Of a stretch of DNA of 33,068 bases, positions 25,953-33,068 are shown piece after piece. The stretch is from the NCBI GenBank assembly GCA_009391835.1, contig QWJF01000017.1, positions 1 to 33,068 of the forward strand, read 5' to 3'. The notes under the pieces are model-generated. The model was not told the DNA's origin, did no database searches, and was given only the letters and a program-made list of their open reading frames with translations. Source of the stretch: Chloroflexota bacterium. GTDB taxonomy: Bacteria > Chloroflexota > Anaerolineae > Anaerolineales > UBA11579. Each line of letters begins with the position of its first letter. Position 1 is the first letter of the stretch. The position numbers were made by a program, and so were the translations under genes.

Positions 25953-26006
25953 ACTCGCAAATCGGATTGATCTTCCGGCCGAGCTAACAGGGGACTATTT
26001 GCGAGT
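25953..26006 (+). promoter_or_regulatory. Inverted repeat in the nhaA leader region
   Basis: ACTCGCAAAT (25953-25962) and ATTTGCGAGT (25997-26006) are perfect 10-nt complements separated by 34 nt; the loop contains CGGA/TCCG, and CTAAC/GTTAG can form a competing stem. It lies 90-145 nt upstream of the antiporter gene. Lithium/sodium riboswitches precede some nhaA genes, but I do not recognise their consensus here. Confidence 0.4.
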
Positions 26007-26097
26007 TAGCCTCCGAAAAAACCCGGACAGTTTGATATGTAGTATTCTGTTGCTTCGTCTGAAACGATAGGGTTCAACGCTATGGAGATCAATTGGA

Positions 26098-27444
26098 ATG
26101 AATAGGCTTTGGTTGTCGACGAAGAAGGTGGGCCGCAATCGTATTCGCCCCGCATTGAGCACCTTCCAGTATTTCCTACGCGAGGAAGGCTACAGTGGCA
26201 TTCTGCTACTCCTGGCCACCGGCTTAGCATTGGTTTGGTCCAATTCGGCGCTTAGCCCCTATTACCATGACCTTTGGCAGATCCCGTTAAGCCTTGGCGT
26301 TGAAAAGTTTTTGCTGTCCAAGCCTCTCATTTTGTGGATCAACGACGGTTTGATGGCCATATTCTTCTTCGTGGTTGGCATGGAAATCAAGCGTGAGATT
26401 CAGGTAGGGGAACTTTCAAGCCCACGCCAAGCGCTGTTTCCAATTGTAGCTGCTTTGGGTGGCATGCTGATACCTGCCTTGATTTATCTAGCGCTAAACT
26501 TTGGCGGCAAAGCGGCCCAAGGTTGGGGCATCCCGATGGCCACAGATATTGCTTTCGCCATCGGGATTCTTTCATTAATGGGAAAACGCGCCCCGCTCAA
26601 ACTCAAAATCTTTCTGACTGCCGTGGCTATCGTCGATGACATTGGCGCCGTTTTGGTAATCGCCATTTTTTACAGCGGCAGGCTGGAACCCAGTGCTTTG
26701 TTGATGGCGGGCCTAGTATTTTTATTGCTGTTGTTGCTTAACCGCATGAAAGTGCGCAGCCCGCTGCCCTATGCTTTTCTGGGCGTATTTCTATGGTTGT
26801 CAATACTGCAATCCGGTGTGCACGCCACAGTGGCGGGCGTGCTGCTGGCGGCCACGATCCCCTCTAAGCAACGCATTAATAGCAAGAGGTTTTTAGATAG
26901 CAGCCGAGCTTTTCTGGCGAGCTTTGAAAAAGCTGAAGAAGAAGATATTGAGATTCTTCCAAATAAAGAACAACGAGCAGCCTTGCATGCCCTTGAAGTG
27001 GCCGCTGAATCGGTCAGTTCGCCCCTGCAACGGCTGGAGCATGCCCTACATCCTTGGGTGGCGCTGGCGATCATGCCAATCTTTGCGCTGGCCAATGCAG
27101 GGGTTGCGCTTTCAGGAGGTGGTGCCGGTAATCTCCTGGAGCCCGAAGCGCTGGGCATCATTTTGGGTCTGGTGCTGGGGAAGCAGATCGGAATCACTGG
27201 ATTCACCTGGCTGGGCGCCCGACTGGGCTGGATCAGCAAACCGCGGGGCCTATCCTGGCGGCAAATCTACGGCGCTTCCTGGCTTGCCGGTATAGGATTC
27301 ACTATGTCTTTGTTCATTGCCAGCCTGGCCTATAGCGACGCAGGTTTGATTGCCACGGCCAAGATTGCTATTTTGGCGGCCTCGCTTATCTCAGCCATCG
27401 GCGGTTGGCTTGTGCTCTCGCAAAAGCCAGCACGGATACGCTGA
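26098..27444 (+). CDS. nhaA: Na+/H+ antiporter NhaA
   Basis: 448 aa, inner membrane, electrogenic sodium/proton exchange for pH and salt balance. Transmembrane helices run through 33-280 and 350-440. Asp150 (IPMATDIAFAIGILS), Asp180 and Asp181 (AVAIVDDIGAV) match E. coli Asp133, Asp163 and Asp164. A hydrophilic loop of about 60 residues (285-345, Glu/Lys-rich) before LHPWVALAIMPIFALANAGV is longer than in E. coli (388 aa in total), as in many non-enterobacterial NhaA. GGAG at 26084-26087 is a fair Shine-Dalgarno. Codon use is less GC-biased than in most neighbours. Confidence 0.96.
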   Translation: MNRLWLSTKKVGRNRIRPALSTFQYFLREEGYSGILLLLATGLALVWSNSALSPYYHDLWQIPLSLGVEKFLLSKPLILWINDGLMAIFFFVVGMEIKREIQVGELSSPRQALFPIVAALGGMLIPALIYLALNFGGKAAQGWGIPMATDIAFAIGILSLMGKRAPLKLKIFLTAVAIVDDIGAVLVIAIFYSGRLEPSALLMAGLVFLLLLLLNRMKVRSPLPYAFLGVFLWLSILQSGVHATVAGVLLAATIPSKQRINSKRFLDSSRAFLASFEKAEEEDIEILPNKEQRAALHALEVAAESVSSPLQRLEHALHPWVALAIMPIFALANAGVALSGGGAGNLLEPEALGIILGLVLGKQIGITGFTWLGARLGWISKPRGLSWRQIYGASWLAGIGFTMSLFIASLAYSDAGLIATAKIAILAASLISAIGGWLVLSQKPARIR

Positions 27445-27479
27445 ATGCAGGCAAGCTTGCTTCTGCTATCCTCATCATA

Positions 27480-27510
27480 GACGCTCTCCATTGGAGGGCG
27501 TCTTTTTGTT
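27480..27510 (+). terminator. Intrinsic terminator of nhaA
   Basis: GACGCTCTCC pairs with GGAGGGCGTC (one G-U pair) and is followed by TTTTTG. It is 36 nt after the nhaA stop. The same hairpin is part of the duplicated trpB2 3' segment described below. Confidence 0.8.
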
Positions 27511-27607
27511 AAGGAGCGCGTTCGGGAACCGGAGAAACGCAGAAAGGCTCAGGCGGGTTTGGACGCCTGAGGCAGATCGGCCGAAGCAGCATCAACTGAT
27601 TGCCTGG
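27480..27607. repeat. Direct repeat copy A (degenerate trpB2 3' end)
   Basis: About 125 bp aligning by eye, roughly 80 percent identical with one short gap, to 28161-28288 (copy B), which is the end of trpB2 plus its hairpin. The hairpin, AACCGG, CGCAGAAA-like core and GCAGCATCAAC are shared. Copies A and B bracket the dinB-like gene. Confidence 0.75.
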
Positions 27608-27621
27608 CCAGTGGGAGCTGA
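27554..27621 (-). pseudogene. Remnant of a second trpB2 3' end
   Basis: Read on the minus strand, the frame gives GQLPLARQSVDAASADLPQASKPA-stop; the real trpB2 ends [17 protein letters not shown]-stop after GQL. Position of the stop, the VDAA and LPQ cores and the following hairpin all agree. It lies just after the dinB-like stop, lacks any start or body, and so is a leftover fragment. End coordinates are approximate. Confidence 0.65.
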
Positions 27622-27624
27622 CCG

Positions 27625-28125
27625 CTAAGCAGGATTGACGGCGCGGGCGATCAATTTATCTTTGAACACGTTGATCTGGGCGCCGTGCTCGCGCTTGTGG
27701 GCAAGCCCGACATAGGCAACGTAATCCTCTAAATCGTATTCTTCTCCATACCAGGGCAGGGAACCGGTGCGGCGTTGCTCCTCCAGCGGGAGGCGCTGAA
27801 TGCGTTCCATTGTTTTGGCGTGGTGAGCACTGTACTCGTCGAGGAGCTGCTGGGGGGAGTGATCGGCGCGAGCGGCGACTTGCTGATCCACAAATTCCTG
27901 ATGGGACTGGCTGCGACGCGCGTCCAGCGTGGGGGTGGGTGTGTCGTCGAGGAGGCTGCCGATCACGTCGAAGATGAGGGCTTCGTAGGAGGTGAGGTGG
28001 GCGACGATCTCTTTGACGGACCACCAACCGCAGACGCCTGCCTCGGCCCAATCGGCGTGGTTGATGCCTTCAAGGCTTTGAAGAAAGCGGCGGCTGCCAC
28101 TTGAAAGGCTATCTGCTGCGTGCAT
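27625..28125 (-). CDS. DinB-like four-helix-bundle protein
   Basis: 166 aa. The DinB/YfiT superfamily pattern is visible: WSVKEIVAHLTSYE with His43 in helix 2 and GLAHKREHGAQI with His143 and His147 in helix 4, the usual metal-binding His triad; WW precedes the first. Members include thiol-dependent transferases and isomerases, mostly uncharacterised; no DNA-damage role is implied. AAGGAG lies 5 nt before ATG 28125. The gene is bracketed by two related copies of the trpB2 3' end, suggesting it arrived by insertion or duplication at that site. Confidence 0.8.
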   Translation of the reverse strand: MHAADSLSSGSRRFLQSLEGINHADWAEAGVCGWWSVKEIVAHLTSYEALIFDVIGSLLDDTPTPTLDARRSQSHQEFVDQQVAARADHSPQQLLDEYSAHHAKTMERIQRLPLEEQRRTGSLPWYGEEYDLEDYVAYVGLAHKREHGAQINVFKDKLIARAVNPA

Positions 28126-28160
28126 GTCGGCTCCTTAGGTGAAAGGCTAGTTTAACTGAA

Positions 28161-28187
28161 GACGCCCTCCAGCGGAGGGCGTCTTCT
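28161..28187. terminator. Hairpin after trpB2
   Basis: GACGCCCTCC and GGAGGGCGTC, extended by GAA/TTC, form a strong stem. On the minus strand (trpB2 direction) only AGTTAAA follows, so there is no good U-run; it may stabilise the 3' end or act with Rho. Confidence 0.55.
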
Positions 28188-28288
28188 TGTAAAGGAGAGA
28201 GTCCGGCGAACCGGAATGCAGAAAACCTCAGGCCGGTATGGAGACCTGGGGCAGTTCAGCCAAAGCAGCATCAACCTCTTGTTTGGGT
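28161..28288. repeat. Direct repeat copy B (trpB2 3' end plus hairpin)
   Basis: The intact counterpart of copy A (27480-27607). It includes the last 20 codons of trpB2, its stop and the downstream hairpin. Confidence 0.75.
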
Positions 28289-29601
28289 AGTTTGTAGTCT
28301 TTGAGTTGGCCGGCCAGGTAGCCTTCATAGGCGGACAAATCAAAATGGCCGTGGCCGGAGAGGTTGAAGAGGATCACGCGCTTATCGCCTTTTTGCTTGG
28401 CATCGAGAGCTTCGTCGATGGCGGCGCGGATGGCGTGGGCCGATTCGGGGGCGGGCACGATGCCCTCATTGCGGGCAAAGAGCACGGCGGCCTCGAAGGT
28501 GGCCAACTGGGAAACGGCGACGGCCTCGATATAGCCGGCATCGTAGAGTGCGCAAAGACTGGGGGCCATACCGTGGTAGCGGAGGCCGCCAGCGTGGATG
28601 GGGGCGGGCACAAAACTATGGCCGAGGGTGTGCATCTTGACCACCGGGGCCATTTTGGCCGTGTCGCCGTAATCGAAGGCGAAGCTACCCTGGGTGAGGC
28701 TGGGGGCAGCATCGGGCTCCACGGCGAGGAGGCGGGTTTGCTTGCCGTCCTTGAGATTGTGGCGCAAGAAGGGGTAGGCGATGCCGGCGAAATTAGAGCC
28801 GCCGCCGACGCAGCCGATGACTACGTCCGGGTATTCACCAGCCAGATCCATCTGCATCAGGGATTCCTCACCGATGACTGATTGGTGGGTGAGCACGTGG
28901 CCGAGCACCGAACCGAGGCTATATTTCTTCTTGCCCTCAGAGGTGGCGGCGACTTCAACCGCCTCGGAAATGGCGATACCCAGCGAGCCGGGATGCTCTG
29001 GATTTTCCTGAAGCAGCGACTGACCGTATTGCGTGCGATCCGTGGGGCTGGCGTATACATCCGCACCGTAGGTTTCCATCAGTATGCGGCGATAAGGTTT
29101 CTGCTGGTAGGAGACTTTGACCATATAGACTTCGACGGCAATATCGAAGAGCGAGCCGGCGAAGGCCAGGGCCGAGCCCCATTGGCCGGCGCCGGTTTCG
29201 GTGGTGAGGGCTTTGGTGCCGGCGGCTTTGTTGTAGAATGCCTGGGGGATGGCGGTGTTGGGTTTGTGGCTGCCGACCGGGGATACACCCTCGTATTTGT
29301 AATAGATGTGGGCGGGGGTGCCGAGGGCCTTTTCGAGGCGCACGGCGCGCAGCAGCGGGGTGGGGCGATAGAGCTTATAGACGTCGCGGACTTCATCGGG
29401 GATATCAATATATTGATCGGTGCTGATCTCCTGCATGATGATTTCCATCGGGAAAAGGACGGAGAGGAAATCGGGCGTGACCGGTTCGAGGGTGGCGGGG
29501 TGCAGCACCGGGTTGGGCGGCACGGGCATATCGGCGTTGATGTTGTACCAACGCTTGGGAATATTGTTCTCGGATAGGACGAACTTGCTTTGCTCACTCA
29601 T
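28228..29601 (-). CDS. trpB2: Tryptophan synthase beta chain, TrpB2 type
   Basis: 457 aa, PLP enzyme joining indole and L-serine to tryptophan. The PLP lysine is Lys113 ([10 protein letters not shown]); phosphate-binding GGGSNFAG and the [12 protein letters not shown] segment are clear. The N-terminal [16 protein letters not shown] and the [20 protein letters not shown] segment are typical of TrpB2, the long form that often lacks a TrpA partner and can salvage free indole. No trpA is nearby. AGAGG lies 9 nt before ATG 29601. It follows trpS by 150 nt with no terminator seen, so it is probably under the same T-box. Confidence 0.94.
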   Translation of the reverse strand: MSEQSKFVLSENNIPKRWYNINADMPVPPNPVLHPATLEPVTPDFLSVLFPMEIIMQEISTDQYIDIPDEVRDVYKLYRPTPLLRAVRLEKALGTPAHIYYKYEGVSPVGSHKPNTAIPQAFYNKAAGTKALTTETGAGQWGSALAFAGSLFDIAVEVYMVKVSYQQKPYRRILMETYGADVYASPTDRTQYGQSLLQENPEHPGSLGIAISEAVEVAATSEGKKKYSLGSVLGHVLTHQSVIGEESLMQMDLAGEYPDVVIGCVGGGSNFAGIAYPFLRHNLKDGKQTRLLAVEPDAAPSLTQGSFAFDYGDTAKMAPVVKMHTLGHSFVPAPIHAGGLRYHGMAPSLCALYDAGYIEAVAVSQLATFEAAVLFARNEGIVPAPESAHAIRAAIDEALDAKQKGDKRVILFNLSGHGHFDLSAYEGYLAGQLKDYKLPKQEVDAALAELPQVSIPA

Positions 29602-29751
29602 GATGAATTACCTCTGGTGTTTTGATTGCGGATCGACGGAGGCGCAGGCTCATGAGCGATAAAAGAAATTGCTAGGGCGAGCGCCTCAGGGCAATGAGGG
29701 ACCTTCAAGGCGGGCGATCGGATTTCAGGGGGAAGAGGGCGACCAAATGCA

Positions 29752-30753
29752 TTAGAGCAGCCCCATCTTGCGTTGCACTTCAGTGAGAGTGGCCTGCACG
29801 ACGGGGCGGGCGGCCTCCGTGCCATCGTCTAAGACCTTAAGGACCTTCTTGGGATCTTGGGCGTATTCGGCGCGGCGTTCACGTTGAGGTGCGAGATATT
29901 GGTTGAGTGCTTCGGCGAGGCGGCGTTTCACTTCGACATCGCCGATTTTGCCGGCGCGGTAGCGGGTTTTGAAATCCTCGACTTCGTCCTTGTTGGGATT
30001 GAAGACATCGTGGTATTCGAAGACGGGATTGCCCTCGACCGTGCCGGGGTCGTCGGCGTGGATGCGGTTGGGGTCGGTGTACATGCTCATGACCTTTTTG
30101 GTGGTCTCTTCGGGGCTATCCATCAAGCGGATGGAATTGCCGTAGGATGAGTGCATGGTGCGGTTGTCGGTGCCGGGGAGGCGGGCCGACTTTGACAGGA
30201 GGCCTTCCGGCTCGGGAAAAGTTTCGCCGTAGAGGGTGTTGAAGCGGCGGGCGATCTCACGGGTGAGTTCGATATGGGGGAGCTGATCTTCGCCCACGGG
30301 GACGGTGTTGGCCTTGTAAATGAGGATATCGGCGCTCTGGAGCACCGGGTAGGTGAGCAGCCCGGCGGAGGGATTGAGCTTGAGCTGCTGGACCTGCTCT
30401 TTGTAGGTGGGAACACGCTCGAGGCGGGCGACGGTGGTGAGCATGCCGAAGAGGGTGGCGAGCTGGGCGTGCTGCATGAGGGCGGATTGGCGAACAAAGG
30501 TGGCGAGCTGGGGATCGAGGCCGGCGGCGAGCCAATCGGTCATTACGCTGAGAATGTTTTCCTGGATGCGGTCGGGATGCTCGTGGTCGGTGGTGAGCAC
30601 GTGGAGATCGGCGATGAGGAAAAAGCAGGTGTAGTCATCCTGGAGGCGGGCCCAGTTTTCGAGGGTGCCGACCAGGTGGCCGATGTGGCGAGGCCCGGTG
30701 GGGCGGTGCCCGGTGAGGATGATGCCTTTGCTCTTCTTGCTGTCTGCTGCCAT
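29752..30753 (-). CDS. trpS: Tryptophanyl-tRNA synthetase with atypical KMSKS loop
   Basis: 333 aa, class I synthetase charging tRNA-Trp. The HIGH motif is intact (TGPRHIGHLVG, 19-29); specificity-region residues VGEDQLPHIELTREIARRF (153-171) and GLLSKSARLPGTDNR are typical. The KMSKS loop, expected before SYGN, reads TMHSS (199-203), so both lysines are absent. The overall length matches bacterial TrpRS. GGAGG lies 15 nt before the ATG at 30753. It is preceded by a T-box leader with a UGG specifier, so expression should rise when tRNA-Trp is uncharged. The variation may be lineage-typical or affect ATP turnover and inhibitor sensitivity. Confidence 0.94.
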   Translation of the reverse strand: MAADSKKSKGIILTGHRPTGPRHIGHLVGTLENWARLQDDYTCFFLIADLHVLTTDHEHPDRIQENILSVMTDWLAAGLDPQLATFVRQSALMQHAQLATLFGMLTTVARLERVPTYKEQVQQLKLNPSAGLLTYPVLQSADILIYKANTVPVGEDQLPHIELTREIARRFNTLYGETFPEPEGLLSKSARLPGTDNRTMHSSYGNSIRLMDSPEETTKKVMSMYTDPNRIHADDPGTVEGNPVFEYHDVFNPNKDEVEDFKTRYRAGKIGDVEVKRRLAEALNQYLAPQRERRAEYAQDPKKVLKVLDDGTEAARPVVQATLTEVQRKMGLL

Positions 30754-30784
30754 TTGCTGCCGATGCCTCCGTTTGCGTTAAACA

Positions 30785-30810
30785 AAAAATTCGTCCAATG
30801 AGGACGAATT
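30785..30810 (-). terminator. T-box-controlled terminator
   Basis: Nine-pair stem AATTCGTCC/GGACGAATT with a five-nt loop and a run of T on the minus strand. It lies directly after the T-box sequence, as in transcriptional T-boxes. Confidence 0.92.
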
Positions 30811-31029
30811 CGTGATCCGTGGTGCCACCTCGCTTGAGCCGATGCTGCTGGCTCCGCTTTGCTGCCCTGTAACGGGGGCGACCGGCTCGGGCTAGTGGTT
30901 TCCTTTCGCCCGGCGACTCAGAGGACCATTCAGCAACCGGCGTGGGGGCGGGAATTACAGCGGCACCCGCTCTCTAGGCCTTCGTTTCGGCGCTTACTTT
31001 TCCTCGTCGCAGTCTGTTGCTATGCGATT
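30785..31029 (-). promoter_or_regulatory. T-box riboswitch (tRNA-Trp) before trpS
   Basis: The T-box sequence AGGTGGCACCACGG (30830-30817) matches the AGGGTGGNACCGCG consensus. A stem I is closed by GCGACGAGG and GAGTCGC; its specifier region GAATGGTCC presents UGG (30928-30926), the Trp codon, in agreement with trpS below. A terminator, AATTCGTCC paired with GGACGAATT followed by TTTTTTGTT, lies at 30810-30785. Uncharged tRNA-Trp would pair with specifier and T-box, form the antiterminator and allow readthrough into trpS. Confidence 0.95.
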
Positions 31030-31035
31030 GGGTTC

Positions 31036-31064
31036 TTTATACGGGTTTTGGGGATGGATGTCAA
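31036..31064 (-). promoter_or_regulatory. Strong sigma70 promoter of the trpS T-box transcript
   Basis: Consensus TTGACA (31064-31059), 17-nt spacer, TATAAA (31041-31036). Transcription should begin near 31029, just before T-box stem I. It is the best promoter in the window. Confidence 0.88.
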
Positions 31065-31069
31065 GGGGG

Positions 31070-31118
31070 AGGGGGATTTGAGAGTGGAGATTGGGGACTG
31101 GAAGGATGACGGGACGAG
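31070..31118. repeat. Degenerate heptanucleotide repeat tract, locus 3 (short)
   Basis: GGGATTT, GAGAGTG, GAGATTG, GGGACTG on the plus strand, then decaying into GAAGGATGACGGGACGAGG. It has the same 7-nt period and base use as the tracts at 3151 and 24933, and lies just upstream of the trpS promoter. Confidence 0.55.
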
Positions 31119-31139
31119 GGATGGACAGTGAGTCGGGTG

Positions 31140-31266
31140 GATTCTTCAGTCGCGGCTTCGCCGCTCTTTCAGAATGACAGGCGGGGAAATTCGCGTGGGC
31201 AAAGTTGAGGATCCACTACGAAGGAGATTGCCACGTCGGGCCTGCGGCCCTCCTCGCAATGACGGG
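31140..31266. repeat. Two adjacent palindromic extragenic repeats
   Basis: Element 1 (31140-31181) has ATTCTTC and CAGAATGACA outer parts around a GCGGCTTCGCCGC core. Element 2 (about 31218-31266) has GATTGCCACG and TCGCAATGACG around GGGCCTGCGGCCC. Both resemble the GATTGC...TCGCAATGACG and ATTCTTC...CAGAATGACA repeats seen scattered in many environmental bacterial genomes. They end one base before the stop codon of the substrate-binding protein gene. Confidence 0.7.
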
Positions 31267-33068
31267 TTATTGGCACCATTCGGCGATGCCGAAGAATTCA
31301 ATATCCTGGAGTAGAGTGGGGCTGGCGGCGGCGTTGAGGCCACAGAAATCGGGGCGGGTGGCGATGAGGTTGTAGGTTTGGAAGAGGGGCAGGGCAGGGA
31401 GCTGTGCGGCGAAAATGCTTTGGGCTGTGGCGTGTGTGTCGGTGTAGGCGGTTTCGCCGGGCAGTGCGTTTTGAGCGGCATTGCAGGCGGCATCGTAATC
31501 GGGGTTGGAGAAGCCGGAGAGGTTCCAGCCGCCCCAACCATAGGGGAATGTGTTTAAGTTTTCGCCGGGGATGGCTTCGCTCTGGTAAAGCCAGCAAGCG
31601 GGTTGGGTGGGGTAGGGCCAGGCGAAGAGGCCGAGATCAAAATTGCGGCCAAAGAGCAATCCCTCGGGGCCGGGAGCGAAGATGCTCTCAGGCGGGCCAC
31701 TGATGATCTCGAGGGCGACGCCGCAGGCAAAGAGATTGCCCTGGATGGACTGGGCGAGGTGTGCGCTATCCGGGTCGTCGGCGACATGGAGGGTAAGGGC
31801 GAGTGAGGCGCCGAAGGGCACATTTGCGACGGCCTGGGCAAAGCGAATGCCATCCTGGCCGGGAACCCAGCCGAGGGCTTCGAGGGCGGCTGAGGCGGCG
31901 GCAGGATCGTAGGCTGGGATTTGGGCGGCGGGGTTGTTGCGCGGGTCGCTCGGGGCGAGGTAGGTGTTGGGCGGAGCGCCCTGGCCCCACGCGTAGGTGT
32001 CGATAAGGGACTGACGGTCAATGCACTGGGCTAAGGCGCGGCGGAATTCAGGGGCGCCGAAGAAATTTGGGCGCTCGCTGCCGGGCTGGTAGCCATCATC
32101 GTAAGCGACAGGTTGAATCCCGAAATCGAGATGCTGCCAAGCGCCGCTGGGCGCGTAGTGGAGCTGGGCCTGGTTGTTGGCGACCAACTCCTGGAGGCGC
32201 TCGGGATCTTCGTCGATGGCGGTGGAGGGCAAGAGCAGGTCGCAAGCGCCATCCTGAAGCGACTGGATGTTGGACTGGGGACCCTGGCCGATGAAACGAA
32301 TATTCAAGGTGCTGAAATTGGGCAGCGCTTCGGGGGCGCGCCAGTAATTGGGGTTGAGGGTGAGTGTGATGTGGTCGCCCGCGGTCCACTCGCTGACTAT
32401 GTAGGGGCCCCAGCCGAGGGGATTGCGATTGGCCTGATCGGCGGTGAGTAGATCGCTGGGGCTGAGGCCGCTCCAGGCGTGCTCGGGGAGCGGCGACCAG
32501 AAGCGGGATGCAAAATCGGGATCGAAGTGGCCGGGGAGGCCGCGCCATTCGATGGTGCGCTCGTCGAGGGCCTGGTAGCTGGCGGTGTGGGAGACGGCGT
32601 CTTTGTCGCTGGGGGTTTCAGGGGCGGCATCCAGCTGGAAGGCGTAGACCGAATCGGCGGCGACCAAAGGCTGGCCATCGGACCAGGTGAGGCCCCGTTT
32701 GAGCGTGAAGGTGACGACGAGTTGATCCATGACGAAATCGCCGCCGGTGTAAGCCGTGGCGCAGCTGCCGTTGCGACAGCCAGTGGGGCGCACGGCAAGG
32801 CCGGGCTGCAGGACGCTGATGAGGCCATCAGCATCCACAACGGGCGAACCGGCCCGGACGGTGACGGCTTCAATGCGGGCGGAGCTGTTTTCAGGGTTGG
32901 GGACGGCTTCGAGGATGACGGGAACGAGTTCGTGGTTGAGGGTGTCAAGAGGGCCGTCATAGATGGCCTGACGGATGAGGGCCGCGGCGCTGGAGGAATC
33001 GCTGTGGAGGTAGAGGGAACTGGGCTCAATACCGGTGCAGATGTTGAGGGTGGTGGGGCCGGCAGGGG
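31267..33068 (-). CDS. Partial peptide/nickel-type ABC transporter substrate-binding protein (SBP_bac_5)
   Basis: The frame stays open to the right edge, so the N-terminus and signal are missing; 600 residues are visible. Near the edge TLNICTGIEPSSLYLHSDSS and ALIRQAIYDGPL match the family start; then FTLKRGLTWSDGQPLVAADSV (the KxGxxWSDGxPxxAxD signature), NPLGWGPYIVSEWTAGDHI, a LNPNYWRAPEALP strand, FRRALAQCIDRQSLID and YDPAAASAALEALGW. Such proteins capture oligopeptides or similar ligands outside the cell for an ABC importer. GC-rich Cys pairs (CRNGSC, ACWLY) may be disulfides. No permease genes are visible. A palindromic repeat lies immediately after the stop. Confidence 0.92.
   Translation of the reverse strand, partial: PAGPTTLNICTGIEPSSLYLHSDSSSAAALIRQAIYDGPLDTLNHELVPVILEAVPNPENSSARIEAVTVRAGSPVVDADGLISVLQPGLAVRPTGCRNGSCATAYTGGDFVMDQLVVTFTLKRGLTWSDGQPLVAADSVYAFQLDAAPETPSDKDAVSHTASYQALDERTIEWRGLPGHFDPDFASRFWSPLPEHAWSGLSPSDLLTADQANRNPLGWGPYIVSEWTAGDHITLTLNPNYWRAPEALPNFSTLNIRFIGQGPQSNIQSLQDGACDLLLPSTAIDEDPERLQELVANNQAQLHYAPSGAWQHLDFGIQPVAYDDGYQPGSERPNFFGAPEFRRALAQCIDRQSLIDTYAWGQGAPPNTYLAPSDPRNNPAAQIPAYDPAAASAALEALGWVPGQDGIRFAQAVANVPFGASLALTLHVADDPDSAHLAQSIQGNLFACGVALEIISGPPESIFAPGPEGLLFGRNFDLGLFAWPYPTQPACWLYQSEAIPGENLNTFPYGWGGWNLSGFSNPDYDAACNAAQNALPGETAYTDTHATAQSIFAAQLPALPLFQTYNLIATRPDFCGLNAAASPTLLQDIEFFGIAEWCQ

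Noticed and set aside
25912-26097. Known lithium/sodium riboswitch before nhaA
   Set aside because: The inverted repeat is real, but I cannot match the sequence to a named riboswitch consensus, so it is reported only as a candidate structure.
28882-29577. Plus-strand open frame opposite trpB2
   Set aside because: Antisense shadow of a strongly conserved enzyme, Gly-rich with no recognisable domain.
31140-31266. Possible CRISPR or tRNA-like element in the repeat-rich gap
   Set aside because: There are only two different palindromes, no regular spacers, and no cloverleaf or T-loop consensus.

Overview
The window looks like chromosomal DNA of a high-GC, gene-dense bacterium, most likely a member of the Chloroflexota (Anaerolineae-like). 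This is an inference from several things seen together: a T-box riboswitch on trpS, sortase with SdrD_B-type surface domains, proline/threonine-rich lipoprotein linkers, a nusA-rnpM-infB-rbfA-nrnA-truB-ribF translation operon with a very long NusA tail, TTG/GTG starts, and -10 boxes placed a few bases before start codons as in leaderless transcripts. No rRNA, tRNA, CRISPR array, transposase or phage gene was seen.

Layout. 1-2020 (+): 5'-truncated surface protein in which SdrD_B domains are combined with, and one is nested inside, a DUF3048 (YerB-like) domain. 2021-2195: bidirectional terminator and a cluster of three small palindromes. 2196-7276 (-): sortase, then (upstream on the same strand) a GT4 glycosyltransferase, an AT-rich foreign-looking HEPN-like gene and a heparinase II/III family polysaccharide lyase, spaced 8 and 4 nt apart. 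7385-10296 (+): membrane protein with an extracellular VWA-like region and a cytoplasmic FHA domain, overlapping a PP2C phosphatase. 10345-12262 (+): CCA/poly(A) nucleotidyltransferase and GNAT acetyltransferase. 12413-19938 (+): transcription/translation operon nusA to ribF. 19958-21243 (+): thyA-folA. 21323-24925 (+): two half-transporters of a heterodimeric ABC exporter. 25069-25911 (+): lipoprotein with a zinc-peptidase HELGH motif. 26098-27444 (+): NhaA antiporter. 27480-31064 (-): tryptophan region: promoter, T-box leader with a UGG specifier, trpS, trpB2, dinB-like gene, then a degenerate second copy of the trpB2 3' end. 31267-33068 (-): 5'-truncated peptide ABC-transporter substrate-binding protein.

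How the genes work together. The nusA-ribF block supplies transcription elongation, translation initiation, 30S maturation, tRNA pseudouridylation and flavin cofactor; thyA and folA close the dTMP/tetrahydrofolate cycle. trpS and trpB2 lie behind one T-box and probably respond together to uncharged tRNA-Trp. The FHA and PP2C genes form a phosphosignalling pair whose kinase is not in the window. The lyase, glycosyltransferase and sortase probably act on the cell envelope.

Most interesting: (i) an SdrD_B domain inserted into DUF3048; (ii) the AT-rich HEPN-like gene slotted between two envelope genes; (iii) a roughly 125-bp degenerate direct repeat of the trpB2 3' end on both sides of dinB; (iv) a TrpRS whose KMSKS loop reads TMHSS; (v) three tracts of a degenerate heptanucleotide repeat (consensus near GAGATTA), one of which runs through a stop codon; (vi) repeated leaderless-type promoter geometry. 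None of these is a proven new system; each can be tested as stated.
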